NCBI RefSeq assembly: GCF_949628215.1 | Contig: NC_134279.1 | Span: 55,416,266-55,480,265, forward strand | Direction: 5' to 3' | Length of the DNA stretch: 64,000 nucleotides | DNA from: Phalacrocorax aristotelis | Taxonomy: Eukaryota; Chordata; Aves; Suliformes; Phalacrocoracidae | Shown: one piece after another, positions 34,526 to 46,400 of the stretch | Layout of the letters: each line of letters starts with the position of its first letter | Position numbering within the stretch: the stretch's first letter is position 1 | Notes under the pieces: model-generated | What the model was told of the DNA's origin: nothing | Database searches by the model: none | The model's input: the letters and a program-made list of their open reading frames with translations, nothing else | Program-made: the position numbers and the translations under genes

Positions 34526-37500
34526 TGGTAGTCACACAGTCTGTCTCAGAAAAGAAAAAAATGAAAACAGGTGTTAAATATCCTTCAAGGAAAGTTGTAT
34601 GTGTAAAGTGTACTAACTGCCTCCACTGTCCTGAGATTGCGTACAGAGGCATGGTTAGACAGGATTTGTTTTTTAATAGGAGTCTAGGAACATCTTCAGT
34701 GAAGTCTATTGAATTGTTATTTCCCATGGAAAAGAGAAGGGCAGGGTAGAAGCTGGTTGTGAAAAGCTGCCCCTTATATATTATTTAGAGACCGTGAAGA
34801 AGTCCAGGCATTCTGGCCAGCACAGTGTGCTGCCAGAGTAGACACAAACTGATAAGACTGAGAAAGACTTGTAAATCCCAAGGGCATTTGCCTTGGGAGC
34901 AAGTTGGCTCTATTTACCCTGGAAGGGATTTGGTGGTAAAAAAGCACTGCTGTGCTGTCCTGGCAAAAGCACTCTTAACAATAGCGTAGCTGTATCAAAA
35001 CCTTTGCTTTTTCTTAGTCTGTTAGAATTACCTTCTCTTTGTATGCCCTTGGTTGAGACAATCCCTGGCAGCAAAAACAGAGGTTTGCCAGCATAACTAT
35101 TTGAGCAACAGCTGTCCTTTTTACCATAAAATACTATGTGATAAAAATAGAACCTATAGTAGTTATCATAGTAGCTCTCAACTCAGAGTGATACAAGACA
35201 TATAGTCCATGAATTCCTTGTATGGATGAGAGATGTCCCTAGTAGTGTGTTTGTTATTTTAGGAATACTTTCTCCCCACTGCTATTATGATGTGTTGGTG
35301 CAACTTGCTATGCAGCATATTCCAGCGTCTACTAATTGTTGTTTACTAAGAGGGCTAAGAGTCCCCATAATCTACCCACAGGGCATTTTCTTTTATCTTT
35401 TATGATGCCCAAATAATTTTGAAAAGCACCAACACACTATTACCATTCATTATTAATATTAAAATCTTAGGGTTAGGCTTAGAAAAGGGGAGGAATATTT
35501 GGCTTATAGTTTTACTGCATCTGCCCTAAAAGTGATTATTAATTTTCTGTTGTTGTTGTCTTTCTGCATTCCAGGCATTACAGTTATTAGACCTGCACAT
35601 GGTGAGTAAAATGCCAGTCCTGACGCATACCTGCTATTCAGTTCCCCTAGAACTCTTAGGCATGAAAAGAGGGATGTAGAAGAATAGAAGTGGTAAAAAT
35701 AGATTTTTCCTTATAAAATGGTAGCAATAAATCAGAAGAAAATAAACCCTTCTGCGTGTTCCCTGGACACAGGATAAAAGATAATGATGCTGAATTGCAG
35801 GAAAGGAGGGTTAGGAGAATATCCATAGGGACTCCCACTGGGTGGCAGATGAAGGCTCCTCCCTCTCCTGTCAAAGAAGCTTGTGCAAAGAGGTGCTTCT
35901 GGGTGACGGGGGAAAAGGCAAGACTTGGAGGCTCCAGAATACATCTGTGCCTGCCTAGCTGTGGACAGAAGATGGTGACCAGTGGGACTCATGAGCATAC
36001 AGCCCCAGTTACTGACTCCAGTTTGTGCTGATCTATGAGTTGTTACTTTAGTGGGTATATGGCTCAAGCCAAATACAGGCTCCTCGGCCTATAGAATAGG
36101 TCACTTCTCTGGCCTAAACTATTCCCCTGCCTCTGTCCTACCAAAACATGGATGTGATACCAGCTCCTGGTCCTTCCACTACCTCAGGCAGGCAGGTGTT
36201 GAGATGTATACAGTACAGATATTTTTAAAAAATATTATGATAACTCATTTGATTTAGAATAATATGTACAAGACTTTTCCCATGTGGTACTTCAAAGTGT
36301 GTTCAGAGAGTCCAGCAATAGCAGTTCCCCTCTGAAAATCTTGCAGTGTAGCAGAGCTCTTCTGAATGATCTCTTTAGTTTGTTCTTGCCTGTGAAAGGT
36401 GGTACAGAGTTCGGTACATAAATTGTGTGTCTCTGAGGTGATGTTGAACTACAAGAATGTCCCTCACAGATCTTGCTAGATCTTCAGGGTGATCTGTTGG
36501 AAGGACAGAACTGCTACAGAAACCATCAAGAGGATTTTGAAATTTCAGAGTAAGAAGTGAAATCAAGAACATTTAAGGAAGTCCCTTTAGTTACATTTCT
36601 TTACTGGACAAAGGTAGAGAAGATAGAGACAAGTATGGAGCTATTGACATAGCCTGTACCCGCTATGCATGATGTACTGTACCCTTCCTGTCTCATAGTG
36701 AATACACAGGCAGTATATTTACAGAATGGGGCGGGTGAGGGAAGGAAGAGAACCAAAACTTGTCATGGTTTTATGTGCTTACATTTTACAAGTAAAATAA
36801 TTTGAGGAACTGATTTCTCAATGATTATAGATTATGAAGAACAAATAGCTGATAAAGAATGTTCTGCACATTAGTGTCATGTTGTTTATCCAGCCTGACT
36901 TCTTATGAACTTCACTGGCTGGTCAGAGTGTAAAAATTAAATAGAGATACATAATTTTCAATCTCCTTCAGCTGTAGCATATCACTATGAGTATGTTTGT
37001 ATGTAAACTTCTACAAAAGCTTTCAAGATTCCTGGTTTAATAATTAAAGTAGTTAATGAGTTGGTATTCATGTGTCAAGCTGTAGTTTCAGGACCGATTT
37101 CATCTGATCTAAGTGTGGGCTGCCAGAAGGGGTAGTTTTGTCTTCCCCCTCAGTCCCAATGACAAAGTTCTCTTCTGTTTGAAGTGGTGCTCTGTTCCAA
37201 CCTGGGTGAAATCTAACACGTGAGAAAAATGAATAAGTGCAAAAATAACAATTTGGTTTTAGCCACATCAGTTGCAGTTTCATTCTGCAGCCACAGGCAC
37301 CCTAACATTGGCAAAAACGGAAGGGGAAATGAAGCAGAGCTAGAAACAGGGACTAGGGGACCAGCAGGACCTCCCTTCTCCATGGCAGCCTACATTTAGC
37401 TCATCTTAATCTGAACTGCAACCTCGTGTTTCCTCTGCCTTTAAAAATCCCATTTGCTGGTGCCTCTGTGTTGTTAAAATGCAGAATTATACCTTTATTT

Positions 37501-39100
37501 CTATTGCAATATGAATTTAATAGCTCCTTGTGGGTCAGAGTTATCCTGGTGCTCAGATGCTATCCCCAACTGCATATACTTAGAGCAATGTAAAGCACCT
37601 TTATGCTACTCTAATATTAAGAACCTCTGATTATTAAATTATTTTCCAATGTTTTAATTATTTCCATTCTCCCAAAACCAAGGGCAACAAAGTATTAAAT
37701 TTAAATATTATTAATTACCGCAGTTTAGGTTGTGAGTTATCTGTAAAAGCAGACCCCTCTGTAAGTCAGCAGCAATGTGGATAATGTAACGCAATGTCCA
37801 CTCTGTATTTCTCTCTCATAAAGCTGCCCTTTTCTTGCTCTCCTGGAGTCTCTTGCCTACCTACTTACTGTTGAACAGGTTTCCCTCCCTGTCTCTGTGT
37901 CATTATTTGACAGCTTACATTCAGAGGGCTGGGCTAGGTTATTGCTGTTGTGGTAGAGAAGCATGAAAAGCTGGTATTGTTAAGGCCTAAGACCTGATGG
38001 CAGATTCAAATAACGCAAGTCCAAATAAACTCCCAACTGCCAAAGGCCAGCTTTGTATGCCCTGCTACTTTGTAGTTGTACGTGGGATCAGAAACACGGA
38101 GTTCGCTAACCCAGCTCTGGTTTCCTTGCGCAGTCTGACTTTGCTCCTCATATATCAGCAGGCTGAATCCAAAATATTATTTGAAGCTACACATCAATGA
38201 AAAGTGAAACTCTTTATTCTTCAGACCTGCAAAAACTAAGCTGCTTTGAAAGCGTTCACTGAGATTGTGTCAGACAGAACGGTGGTTCCCTTTTACATGT
38301 CACTGACTTTCATGCGATACATCTTTGCTTTCTTGCATTTATCACTTGCTTGATCCCTTTCAACTGAGTGGGACACTCATTACATTTCTCCTTATTTCCC
38401 CTAACTTAGTTCTCTCCAAGTTTGGACCTCCTTCGTGTTTCTCCAGCGTTGCCTCTGGGTCTGTTTTGTTTGGAGCAGAAGCTCCCTCTGCTGCTCTATT
38501 TTGAAGCGTGCAACATTGCACGTACAGCCAAAAGAAACTGCAGAGGTTTCCAGTTATCTAACAAAGCAAGTTCTAAGGGAATAAATGCAATTGTTATTGA
38601 AGATTATAGAAAATAATTTTTATTTGCATGCTCAGGTATTCCTGAATTTAACAGAAGCCTCGAGTAATTTCTCCATAATAAAATTAAATATAGTTTCTAG
38701 AAGCCTTTAATAAAAATCTAACCTATTAGCAGTAGCAAACCCTGAGAGAAATTGGGTGCATCTAGAAGTTTACAGTCAGCAAAACAAGAAATCGGTTCTT
38801 CCCCATCTGTTTCCTCTCCAATCCTCCTGCGCACCTCACTGTTCCTACAAGGCCACATATCTGTCTTTGGAGAAGACGTGCTGCAAACAGACTTAATCAG
38901 CCTGGGGTTTTGCACAGACCTTGTATCCACTAGTACAGACTTGTAGCTGCTTTCATATTCTTATTGTCCGGTGTTACACTTACAGACCCATAATTGCGTG
39001 CCTGTGAGTTAGCCTAGTGATTTCAGTGGAATAAAGTCTGTCTACAGGTACTTCAGTTTCTGTGCAGTTTTGTCTTGCTTGAATTGACATTCAAATCAAC

Positions 39101-39337
39101 TTAAGGCACAGAAGCGTCATTGCTAATGCTAAAACCTGTTCTGTAAACCTCCTCCGTGGTCTGGTTAGCATTGAACTCACATCTCAGCAAATCAGAAACA
39201 AGAAATGAGTTGTTCATGGTAAACACTGTACCGGCAGCATGCACTTCTGTAGTGAACATTTCTCCTGACTTCTTCAATTTTATGTAATACCAGAGATACG
39301 GTGCCTGTTGTAAGCCTTGAACTTCCTCCCCTGCCAT
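39101..39337 (-). CDS. unidentified open frame diverging from the COMMD8 promoter
   Basis: A minus-strand frame starting ATG at 39337 encodes 78 residues, from MAGEEVQGLQQAPYLWYYIK to FSISNDASVP, and stops at 39101. The frame is open upstream to about 39436, and a good acceptor (CCCTTTAACAG, ending 39354) precedes it. The residue mix looks protein-like, with two NxS/T sequons, but I recognise no family. The best nearby donor (TTCA|GTAAGA, near 39474) joins into a frame that reaches a TGA upstream without an ATG. Chance frames of this size occur in the window, so it may be noise, a fossil exon or a small divergent gene. Confidence 0.2.
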   Translation of the reverse strand: MAGEEVQGLQQAPYLWYYIKLKKSGEMFTTEVHAAGTVFTMNNSFLVSDLLRCEFNANQTTEEVYRTGFSISNDASVP

Positions 39338-39421
39338 CAGTTCAAAGGTTAGCCTGTTAAAGGGTGAAAAAGCAAAGCTACAAAACAGGCAGAATGTAAA
39401 AATAGCTAAAGCGTTATTGCC

Positions 39422-39472
39422 TATAAAAGCTCGCAAAATTTTTCGGGGAGTTTAACTCCATTCGCCATCTTA
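39422..39472 (+). promoter_or_regulatory. COMMD8 core promoter (TATA box and YY1-like site)
   Basis: TATAAAAG at 39422-39429 is followed 34 bases later by CGCCATCTT (39463-39471), the reverse form of the AAGATGGCG YY1 element often found just downstream of start sites. Spacing predicts transcription starting near 39450-39460, giving a 5' UTR of about 150 bases. The site lies at the edge of the CpG island. Confidence 0.5.
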
Positions 39473-40350
39473 CTGAAGGCTGCACGGAGCGGCGGGGCCG
39501 GGACTCGAACCAGCGCCTCAGGGCGGGTCTTCGCCCGTGCGCATGCGCCTCGCCGCCGGAGGCGGTCACGTGTGCTGTGCTGCGCGGCGGGAAGGGCCGG
39601 GGAATGCTGCGGCCGCTGGAGAAGCTCCCGCCGGGACGGGCGCTGGAGGTGGGCTCCCCGCGGCACCGGGCGGCGCCCCGGCGCCTCTGAGGCAGGCCCA
39701 GCCGTCGGTCAGCAGCCGCCCGACGAGGCAGCCGGTTTCCGTGAGGACGGGGCCTCCAGGCCGCTGCCGCCCTGAAGCGAACGGGGGATGGGGGCGCGGC
39801 GAGAGCGGGCGGGTCCGTGTGTCCCCCCCCGGTCCCGGCCGGGCGGTATCCGGTAGCGCGCCTTGGGGCTGGGGAGGGCGGTGTTCGCCGCGGGGAGGCA
39901 GAGGTGCCGCTCCCCGGCACCTGTGAGGGAGGCCGAGCCCCCGGTCCGCCTCCGCCCACCCGGGGCTGCTGGGCGGGCGGTGCCGCTCCCCTCAGCGGCC
40001 TCTCCAAACCGAAACCAAAAGTACCGGCTCAAAATACGCGGAGGGTGCGTGCAGCGGGTGTTCTTGCCCTCGCTTTGCTGTTAGAAGTTATTGGAGATGT
40101 CCTTGAGCTCTTCCCTGCGCAGGGGGGCTCGGCGCTGTGGGAGGCGGGCGGCGTGCGGGAGAGCTCCCAGCCGCTCCCAGAGAGGCCCCGTCGATTTCCA
40201 GTCGGTGAAGCCGTGGGCAGGCTGGGTGTGCCTCGCTGTGCCGCGCTGCTCAGAGAAAAAGTCCTGCAGGCGGCCAAGAAGCCAGGCGTACAGAAGAGCC
40301 TCGGTGCTAGAGGGCAGTGGTTTGGGAGATGGGAGAGATCCGCAGGCACA
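39470..40350. promoter_or_regulatory. CpG island over COMMD8 exon 1
   Basis: CpG-dense, GC-rich sequence covers the first exon and the start of intron 1. It contains an NRF1-type palindrome TGCGCATGCGC (39538-39548) and an E-box GTCACGTG (39565-39572), both common in housekeeping promoters. Long frames on both strands here are composition artefacts. Confidence 0.8.
39604..39648 (+). CDS. COMMD8: COMMD8 coding exon 1
   Basis: ATG at 39604 with G at -3; the exon encodes MLRPLEKLPPGRALE and ends CTG GAG|GTGGGC. It is the first in-frame ATG after the TATA box; the frame is open upstream but has no other ATG. The pattern LxxLxKLPxxxxxx followed by LHK in exon 2 matches the COMMD8 N-terminus. An out-of-frame ATG at 39543 in poor context could act as an upstream start if transcription begins before it. 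Confidence 0.8.
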
Positions 40351-40755
40351 GGCCTGGAGATGCGCACTTGGAGTTGTGCTTTGCATTCTGACAATCCCGG
40401 TGCAGAGGTGACTGAGGTGCCCTTTGGTGTGGCAGCTCAATTGCTCAGCAGTATATTATAGTCATGCGTGAAACCATTAAGTCCAAATGTAAGTCCAAGA
40501 TGAATCTGAATAATGTTGTGATTTCTGTAGCCAAACCTTGTGAATTGACTTTGGGGGCGAGGGGAAGCCGGTTCATATTTAGGGACTACCTCTCTATGCC
40601 TTTTTAGAATGGTGCATGGGCTGCACTCAGGAAGCATCGAGATGGTACCCAGTGAAGGGAGGGGTGATAACTGAATTGCCCGATCTGATATTCTCTCTGG
40701 TGTAGGTTACCTGTGATAGAATCACGTTCTTAAGTTACGTATTACATTGTTTCAG

Positions 40756-40911
40756 TTCCTTCATAAAATAGTTGATGGTATCTGTGGTCGTGCATATCCT
40801 CGATACCAGGATTATGGCAGTATTTGGAGCTTGTCGGAGTGGATAGAGGTTTTAGAAGAAACAATGACATATTTCAAAACTGCAGTTGGTGAAAACATAT
40901 CTGATGAAGAG
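40756..40911 (+). CDS. COMMD8: COMMD8 coding exon 2
   Basis: A 156-bp exon with a TTTCAG acceptor and a GAG|GTAAGG donor. It encodes residues 16-67, opening [20 protein letters not shown] and ending [14 protein letters not shown](I/V)[13 protein letters not shown] is a signature of COMMD8 and distinguishes it from the other nine COMMD proteins. Confidence 0.96.
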
Positions 40912-41927
40912 GTAAGGGCTCACTGCTGATTGGGCTTGACTTTGAGAGATCATACTGATGTGATTAGCCTTGTAGTTTAGTACTAAAGTATTTTTATAGC
41001 ATAGCATTTGAATAGCAGTAGACTAAGCCTAAATAGGAATAGGTAGAAAGTTAGCTGCATTTAGAGACACACTGCAAAGATTTTTAAAAGGAAAAGTGAA
41101 ATTGCATACTGATTTTTTTCTTAAAGAGAAATGGATAATACTTCTTAAAGTGCTGTTCTAGTCACTTAAATTGATCTCTTAAGTACCACCAAATTAGCTC
41201 TGTGTTCCTTAAAGTACATAAACCATCGTTACTGTTCCTTATCAATAAAAACAATTCACACTGTTGTTTGGCTTTCTTGGTTCTTTACTACTGCATGAAG
41301 TGTTTTAAGATATTGATTGTGTGTAAATAAAAACAAAAAATCTAGGCTGTGAATGGAGGACCGTGTGGGACAGGGACTATAATTCAGGGCATTCCAATAT
41401 GTACAAACTTTGCAAAAAACTTGTTCCATTATTAGAAATCTTTTTTCTCATCCTTTGCCTATTGCTCATATTTTGACTACCTGCTAGTAGCTAGGTCTAA
41501 GAAAGATGCTTGTGCAGCCATAGGAAAGTCCATACATCAGTATGTCTGTTTCAGCTAAGCGCATGTATTTTGTCTCCACTCTGATGTTCAGAAGCTTTCA
41601 GAGCTAAACCTGCGTTGTTTGTGTGTGTGATTTTCCTTGTTTGTTTGTTTTGATTTTAGGTCTAAGAAGGCCAGTAAAGCCTCCATTCTCTGGTCTCTTC
41701 TAAATTACAACAATTTATTTTTTTTTTGGTACATTGCTATGGTAAATACTGACTGTCAAACACAGAGAAGCCACTGAGGGCAGTGTAAGAAAGATGAGAC
41801 TATGGACTCTCGTATAACAGCTGTCTGAGTAGAAGCTTGGATATTTACAGAGCACAGCTATTATAGGTGGTAGGTGTTATTTCTGTGGTTCATAGTTTAA
41901 GGAATCACAATTATTTTCTTTTTGTAG
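40912..41927 (+). other. COMMD8 intron 2
   Basis: A 1.0-kb intron, AT-rich, with a T-run near 41718. No other feature is seen. Confidence 0.85.
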
Positions 41928-42080
41928 GCTGCTCAGCAGATAAATGAGTTAAATCCAAACTACCAAAAAGCAATCACAAGATGTCTAAATGGCAGAAAGG
42001 AAGAAATCAGGAATGCGCTAGTAGAAAGAGTAAATGCAATCTCTTCTGCCCAGCTGCAGGATTTTGACTGGCAGTTAAAG
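41928..42080 (+). CDS. COMMD8: COMMD8 coding exon 3
   Basis: A 153-bp exon with a TTTGTAG acceptor and an AAG|GTGAGT donor. It encodes residues 68-118, AAQQINELNPNYQKAITRCL through VNAISSAQLQDFDWQLK. The last ten residues open the COMM domain with its conserved Trp (115). Confidence 0.96.
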
Positions 42081-43824
42081 GTGAGTGTGTTGCCATAATG
42101 TTTGAAAGAAGTGTTCTACAACACAGAAGAAACTATTGATATAGTCCCCTTAGACCTGCTCGTTCTGAAGCGTGGTGAATTTTTGTAGGTATCAGAAAAG
42201 CACGTTCATCATAACACATCAAAGAATTGCCAGAAATGTTTATAAACTGTAAAATCCTTTTTCTCTTTTTTTCCCCTCTCCTCCTTTCTTTTAAAGCTGC
42301 AATATCTACCTCTTTCCTAAAAGGAGATTGACTGTTATTGAGGAACACCTGAAAGTTTCATATGCTGATATCATTTTGAGGCCTGAATTGAAGGGAGCAT
42401 TTTTACTCAAAGGAAGAAGAAATATTTAATTAATTTAACGAGTAGTACACTGATTCAGGATGTGTATGCCAGACTCTTTTAAAATTTCTAGATTCCTGCA
42501 ATAAACAATTATTTAACAATTAGTTTGAAATAATTTATCTTTAGACTTATTTTGGTAAGTCAATGATAATTGTGTTGCCTAAATTTGGATGGTGCTTTGG
42601 GGTTAAGAAGATGCAGCTGCTTTAAATTAATCTCTGTCAGAGACTTAAAAGTATAAACAGTATAAGTAATGTTGTTTAGCTAGTCCATGGGAGCTGTTAA
42701 ACAGCTTTGTAGAGCTGTTAAATAGATTCCCATTTCAACAAGTGTTAAATATAATTTGGGCAGCAAACAGCTTTGGAAATGAAACAGCAATGCCCAAAAT
42801 AGACAAGATTTTTGCAGGAGCAAATATGGCATCATAATGTGCTTCAGATTAATTGTTACTAGGGATTGATCTCTCGCTAACTGCATTTACTGCTGACAAA
42901 AATACAAACTAGGCTTACGTGAACTCTTGTTTTTTGCTGTGGTTTCTTTTAACTTTTTCTTCTGGAGGATTTTTTGAGCTCTTTTCTATGCTGTGGCACA
43001 AATTTCTGGTACATGTCTGAAGTATTGTATTCCTTTTGCTTTAAACCACTGGTTTTTTCCCTTGACCTGGTTGTGTGTTTTGTTTTGTTTTTTTTTTTTC
43101 ATTTACCGTAGTTGAATCCTACCAAGGACATTGTTCCTCCTCTGCTACACCACATTATTCTCTCTAAATAAGATAGGTGTGTACAATGCTGACTTACGGT
43201 ATTATCAACTGATCTTTGATTTTAATCTATTTTTAAAGCCTTATTTATACTAGATTAAGTATAATAGTAAACAAAGAAGAGAACACAATTGGTATGTAAT
43301 CCTCTTCATCTGTGATTGCCAAATAGGATATCTGACAGTGTTTGATCAGCAGTAGAGAGAGTTGAAAAATGCCCAAAGGTGTCGTCTTTCTCCCAACTGC
43401 CCCCTTCTCTAAGACCTTTCTTATTTGTTGATTACCAGAACTATTTGAATATGGTGACTTCAGAATTTGTATACTTCACTTTTAAAGAGCCTTAATCAAA
43501 TGTATCTTTTCTTTTCACCTAGAATACGAAAATGTCACAGCCCAGTAATTTTAACAGCTTGTTTTGACAAATGCATTGCTATGAAGAAGTGTTTTAGTAT
43601 CTCAGTATATTGTTGGTATTAACAAATGGACACAAATCCCAACAGCAGGGTGGGGGGGAAGGCAAAACCAAAAACTGCAGAGGTGACTTGTGAGAAGTTA
43701 GTTTTGCCATGTTGATGTTTGTTCTGGTAGCGCACATTCAATGTAAAGTGCAGATAAGATGCTGTGAAAGGGTAAAAGCTTAATGGTTCCACCTGACGCT
43801 TTGTTTTTTCATCAATCTGCATAG
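42081..43824 (+). other. COMMD8 intron 3
   Basis: A 1.7-kb AT-rich intron. It includes a T-rich run near 43084-43099 and no recognisable repeat or exon. Confidence 0.85.
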
Positions 43825-43980
43825 CTTGCTCTCTCCAGTGATAAGATCTCCATGCTGCAAATGCCACTTCTCAATCTTGATCTGGATGTGAGAGAAAATG
43901 GTGGAATGAAACAGATTTCTATAGAGATGAATAAGGAAGAGTTGCAGAACCTAATAAATGCACTGGAAGCCGCTAATAAG
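43825..43980 (+). CDS. COMMD8: COMMD8 coding exon 4 (COMM domain)
   Basis: A 156-bp exon with a GCATAG acceptor and an AAG|GTAGCT donor. It encodes residues 119-170, [20 protein letters not shown] through [15 protein letters not shown]. It forms the beta-sheet and closing helix of the COMM domain, through which COMMD proteins pair. Confidence 0.95.
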
Positions 43981-45639
43981 GTAGCTTCTACTGATATCAT
44001 CTTTTACTCTTGACTTCTCATGTACTGAGTTTATTTTAACTGAAATTGCTTGTTCTGGGAAGCTTGCTGAAAACCCCAAGTAAATTATTCGTTGGCGACA
44101 TGACTATAGAGTTACGGAAAGCCTTACATAAGGCAGACTATCTTGGATAGGCTTCAGGGTTTTTTTAGCACAGTTTAGTCTAGAGTTTTTTTAAAAAATG
44201 GAATTAGAATCCTGATAAACATGATAGTCTATTCAGAGCACTATTAAAAATTCTTGTGAGAATAGGAGGAGAAGCAAAAGAAATGACAAAGTGTCAGATT
44301 AGAGTTGATTTTGAAAGATTAGCGAGAACTCCAGTGTTCTTCCAGCTTCACAAAATACTAGTGGCTGGGAATGCATATGGGAGAGTTGTTTGGTTCAAAT
44401 TGAGTGCTTTAATTTTTGTGGCATAGTGAGTTGGGAAGAAAGTTACAAAGATCCCAATACAATAACCCAAGAAGTTTCACTTCAGATTTTCTTTATTTGT
44501 AGTATCTCAGATTTCTTAATAGAAAAGACTAAGGGAAGTGAGGATATGAAGAAAAATAGTTAGGAGAAGAGTCATCTGACTTGCACCCTGGTGATAACTG
44601 TGAATCCTGGAGTCCCTCCTTGTTCAGTTACCTTTCAGTATTAATTCTGGCTCTGCTCTGAGGAGAGTAGGTTTTGGATGTTTTATTTCAAATCTATAAA
44701 GGTCTTAAATATTTATTAAGTCTGTTTGCTGAGAGATGGAATTCTCTGACATCTTGGAGGATGGATATAAAAGTCATATCAACATGTTTTAGAAGTTAGA
44801 ATCTTCTAGTGACTTCATAACACCTAGCGAGTAAGAGGTTTCTTTAGATGTTTTCTATTATGTTCCGATGCTATGGCTGGAGTCCATAGACCAACATTTA
44901 GAGAAAGTCTTCGTCAGTATATAACAACTGAAAATAATAGTTTATAGTTAAATACTGTTATAATAGCGGTCTTAATACTTTGAATGACAAAAGGCACTAA
45001 GATTATGTCTACCAGTTGTTTTAACAAGGCTGATGTGAGACCTCTGAATAACTACATAGTTCCCAGTAAGATAAATACATTGGTCCAGATACAGGTGGTG
45101 TTCTCACGAAACGAGAGCCCTTAACAGCTTGCTTTCCCCTGGATTTCTTCCTCTAAAAGTAAATAGAAATAGTAGCTTGTCATGAACATCACATTGTGCA
45201 AAAAAGGATTCTTCCAGGACAGACTTCAGTCTCTGCACGCCTTTTGTTCTGCTTGAAGGTCTGTATGGAAGCTGTGGGATGTTGTCATCTCCTTACCTTA
45301 ATGCGCGCTCGAGGAGGAATTCACTCTAGAAATGGTCCCTTGGTTCCGCTTTGTGCGGAAGGAATCTCACTAGACCTAGGAATAACTACTCTATTTTTTG
45401 ATTGCAGGGAGTTGAGGAGTGGTTTGGTTGCAGTAAACACTAAAGAAAGTTATTGGAATTGATAGTTGTGTGAGGTTGTAAAAGAGCGCTGAGAGAGGGA
45501 TGGTGTATTTTCCAGAGGAAAGGCATGTTTATACAGTTGTATACTATACTGGAACAGAAAGCAAAAAGCTGTATTTCCTAGACTGCTCAAATTTTGGTCT
45601 CATCCAACTTCAATCTCTTTCTTTTTCTCCTTTTTGAAG
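43981..45639 (+). other. COMMD8 intron 4
   Basis: A 1.7-kb AT-rich intron ending in a T/C-rich tract before the last coding piece. No repeat recognised. Confidence 0.85.
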
Positions 45640-45660
45640 GTTGTCTTGCAACTGAAATGA
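45640..45660 (+). CDS. COMMD8: COMMD8 coding exon 5 (last six codons and stop)
   Basis: After a T-rich tract and a GAAG acceptor, the exon reads VVLQLK then TGA (45658-45660). The C-terminal VVLQLK is identical to that of known COMMD8 proteins, which fixes this otherwise invisible 21-base coding piece. It continues into the 3' UTR. Confidence 0.92.
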   Translation, partial: VVLQLK

Positions 45661-46130
45661 TGGAGTTCAAATCATCAACAGTATCTGCTGGCGATGGCTC
45701 CCCAGTTGACCTAGGGTGGGGCTGGAGCAGAAAAGAGATTCTGCAAAGCCAAAAGTTTTCAAAGCTATAAATTACTGAAGTCAGAAGGCTGCTATGATTT
45801 GTGACCAAATGAACTACTAATCCTTTGATGAAAGTAATAAAATCTTGTATCTGTTTGACCAAAAACATAAAAATCCAATGTACAGTTGCTTTTAGTACTA
45901 AAGATACATAGAACTATAGAAAAGTATCACTTACGACATGTGCCATATTTGTTTTGGTTATACTTCTTCATTGACTTCACAGGTGCCTAGTAAAATTAAG
46001 GCATCTTACTTGCTTAATATGTAATCCTTATGTAAGGTGCCATGATAATGAAGAACATGACAGAGTACTTGTAGCATTAATGTATTTATACTTGTAAATA
46101 GTAAATAAACGCTTGATTTTGTGGGTGAAT
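45661..46130 (+). terminator. COMMD8: COMMD8 3' UTR and poly(A) signals
   Basis: The 3' UTR contains two canonical AATAAA signals, at 45836-45841 and 46104-46109. Cleavage would fall about 15-25 bases after each, giving short and long forms of roughly 190 and 460 bases of 3' UTR. Which one is used cannot be told from sequence. Confidence 0.65.
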
Positions 46131-46220
46131 AATTGTGGTAAATTGTTTCTTGATTTATTAATCACTAAACTCAGTCTTTTTAGATGCTGGGAAAAAACAG
46201 CTTTACAAACAAAAGCAGTA

Positions 46221-46400
46221 CAGAATCACAGAATGGTTGAGATTGGAGGGGTCCTCTGGAGGTCATCTTGTCCAACTCCCCTGCTCAGGCAGGGTCACCT
46301 TAGAGCAGCTGCACAGGACCATGTCCTGGTGTTTTTTGAGTATCTCCCAAGGATGGAGACACCACAATCTGTCTGGGCAACCTGTTCAATGCTCAGAAGG
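46221..46400 (-). mobile_element. CR1 LINE 3' tail (antisense copy)
   Basis: CAGAATCACAGAATGGTTGA, GGTCCTCTGGAGGTCATCTT, GTCCAACTCCCCTGCTCAGG, CAAGGATGGAGACACCACAA and GGGCAACCTGTTCAATGCTC give the CR1 3' end read in reverse complement. This is the best-preserved CR1 in the window, about 110 bases past the last COMMD8 poly(A) signal. Confidence 0.95.

Larger units (their letters stand above)
27791..39100. other. intergenic region between ATP10D and COMMD8
   Basis: About 11 kb, AT-rich, with no exon chain I can recognise on either strand. It contains a T-run at 27861-27876, old CR1-like sequence at 30.96-31.24 kb and MIR-like remnants near 30.75 and 34.45 kb. Enhancers are possible but cannot be identified from one sequence. 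Confidence 0.6.
39604..45660 (+). other. COMMD8: COMMD8 gene, complete coding region in five exons
   Basis: Gene-level entry. Exons 39604-39648, 40756-40911, 41928-42080, 43825-43980 and 45640-45660 join, all in phase 0, into 176 codons plus stop. The human protein is 183 residues; the difference is in the N-terminus. The helical N-terminal domain (about 1-105) precedes the C-terminal COMM domain (about 108-176), which opens with QLQDFDWQLK carrying the conserved Trp. COMMD8 is a subunit of the Commander/CCC assembly with the other COMMD proteins, CCDC22 and CCDC93, which directs endosome-to-surface recycling of membrane proteins. Its position between GABRB1 and ATP10D matches vertebrate synteny. 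Confidence 0.95.

Noticed and set aside
39490-39530. GGACTCGAACCAGCGCC looking like the 3' part of a tRNA on the minus strand
   Set aside because: The putative T-stem does not pair properly and no acceptor stem, D-arm or A-box is found at tRNA spacing.
39414-40461. Several 100-214-codon frames around COMMD8 exon 1
   Set aside because: Same GC-island artefact; they overlap each other on both strands, and the true coding piece here is the 45-base exon 1.
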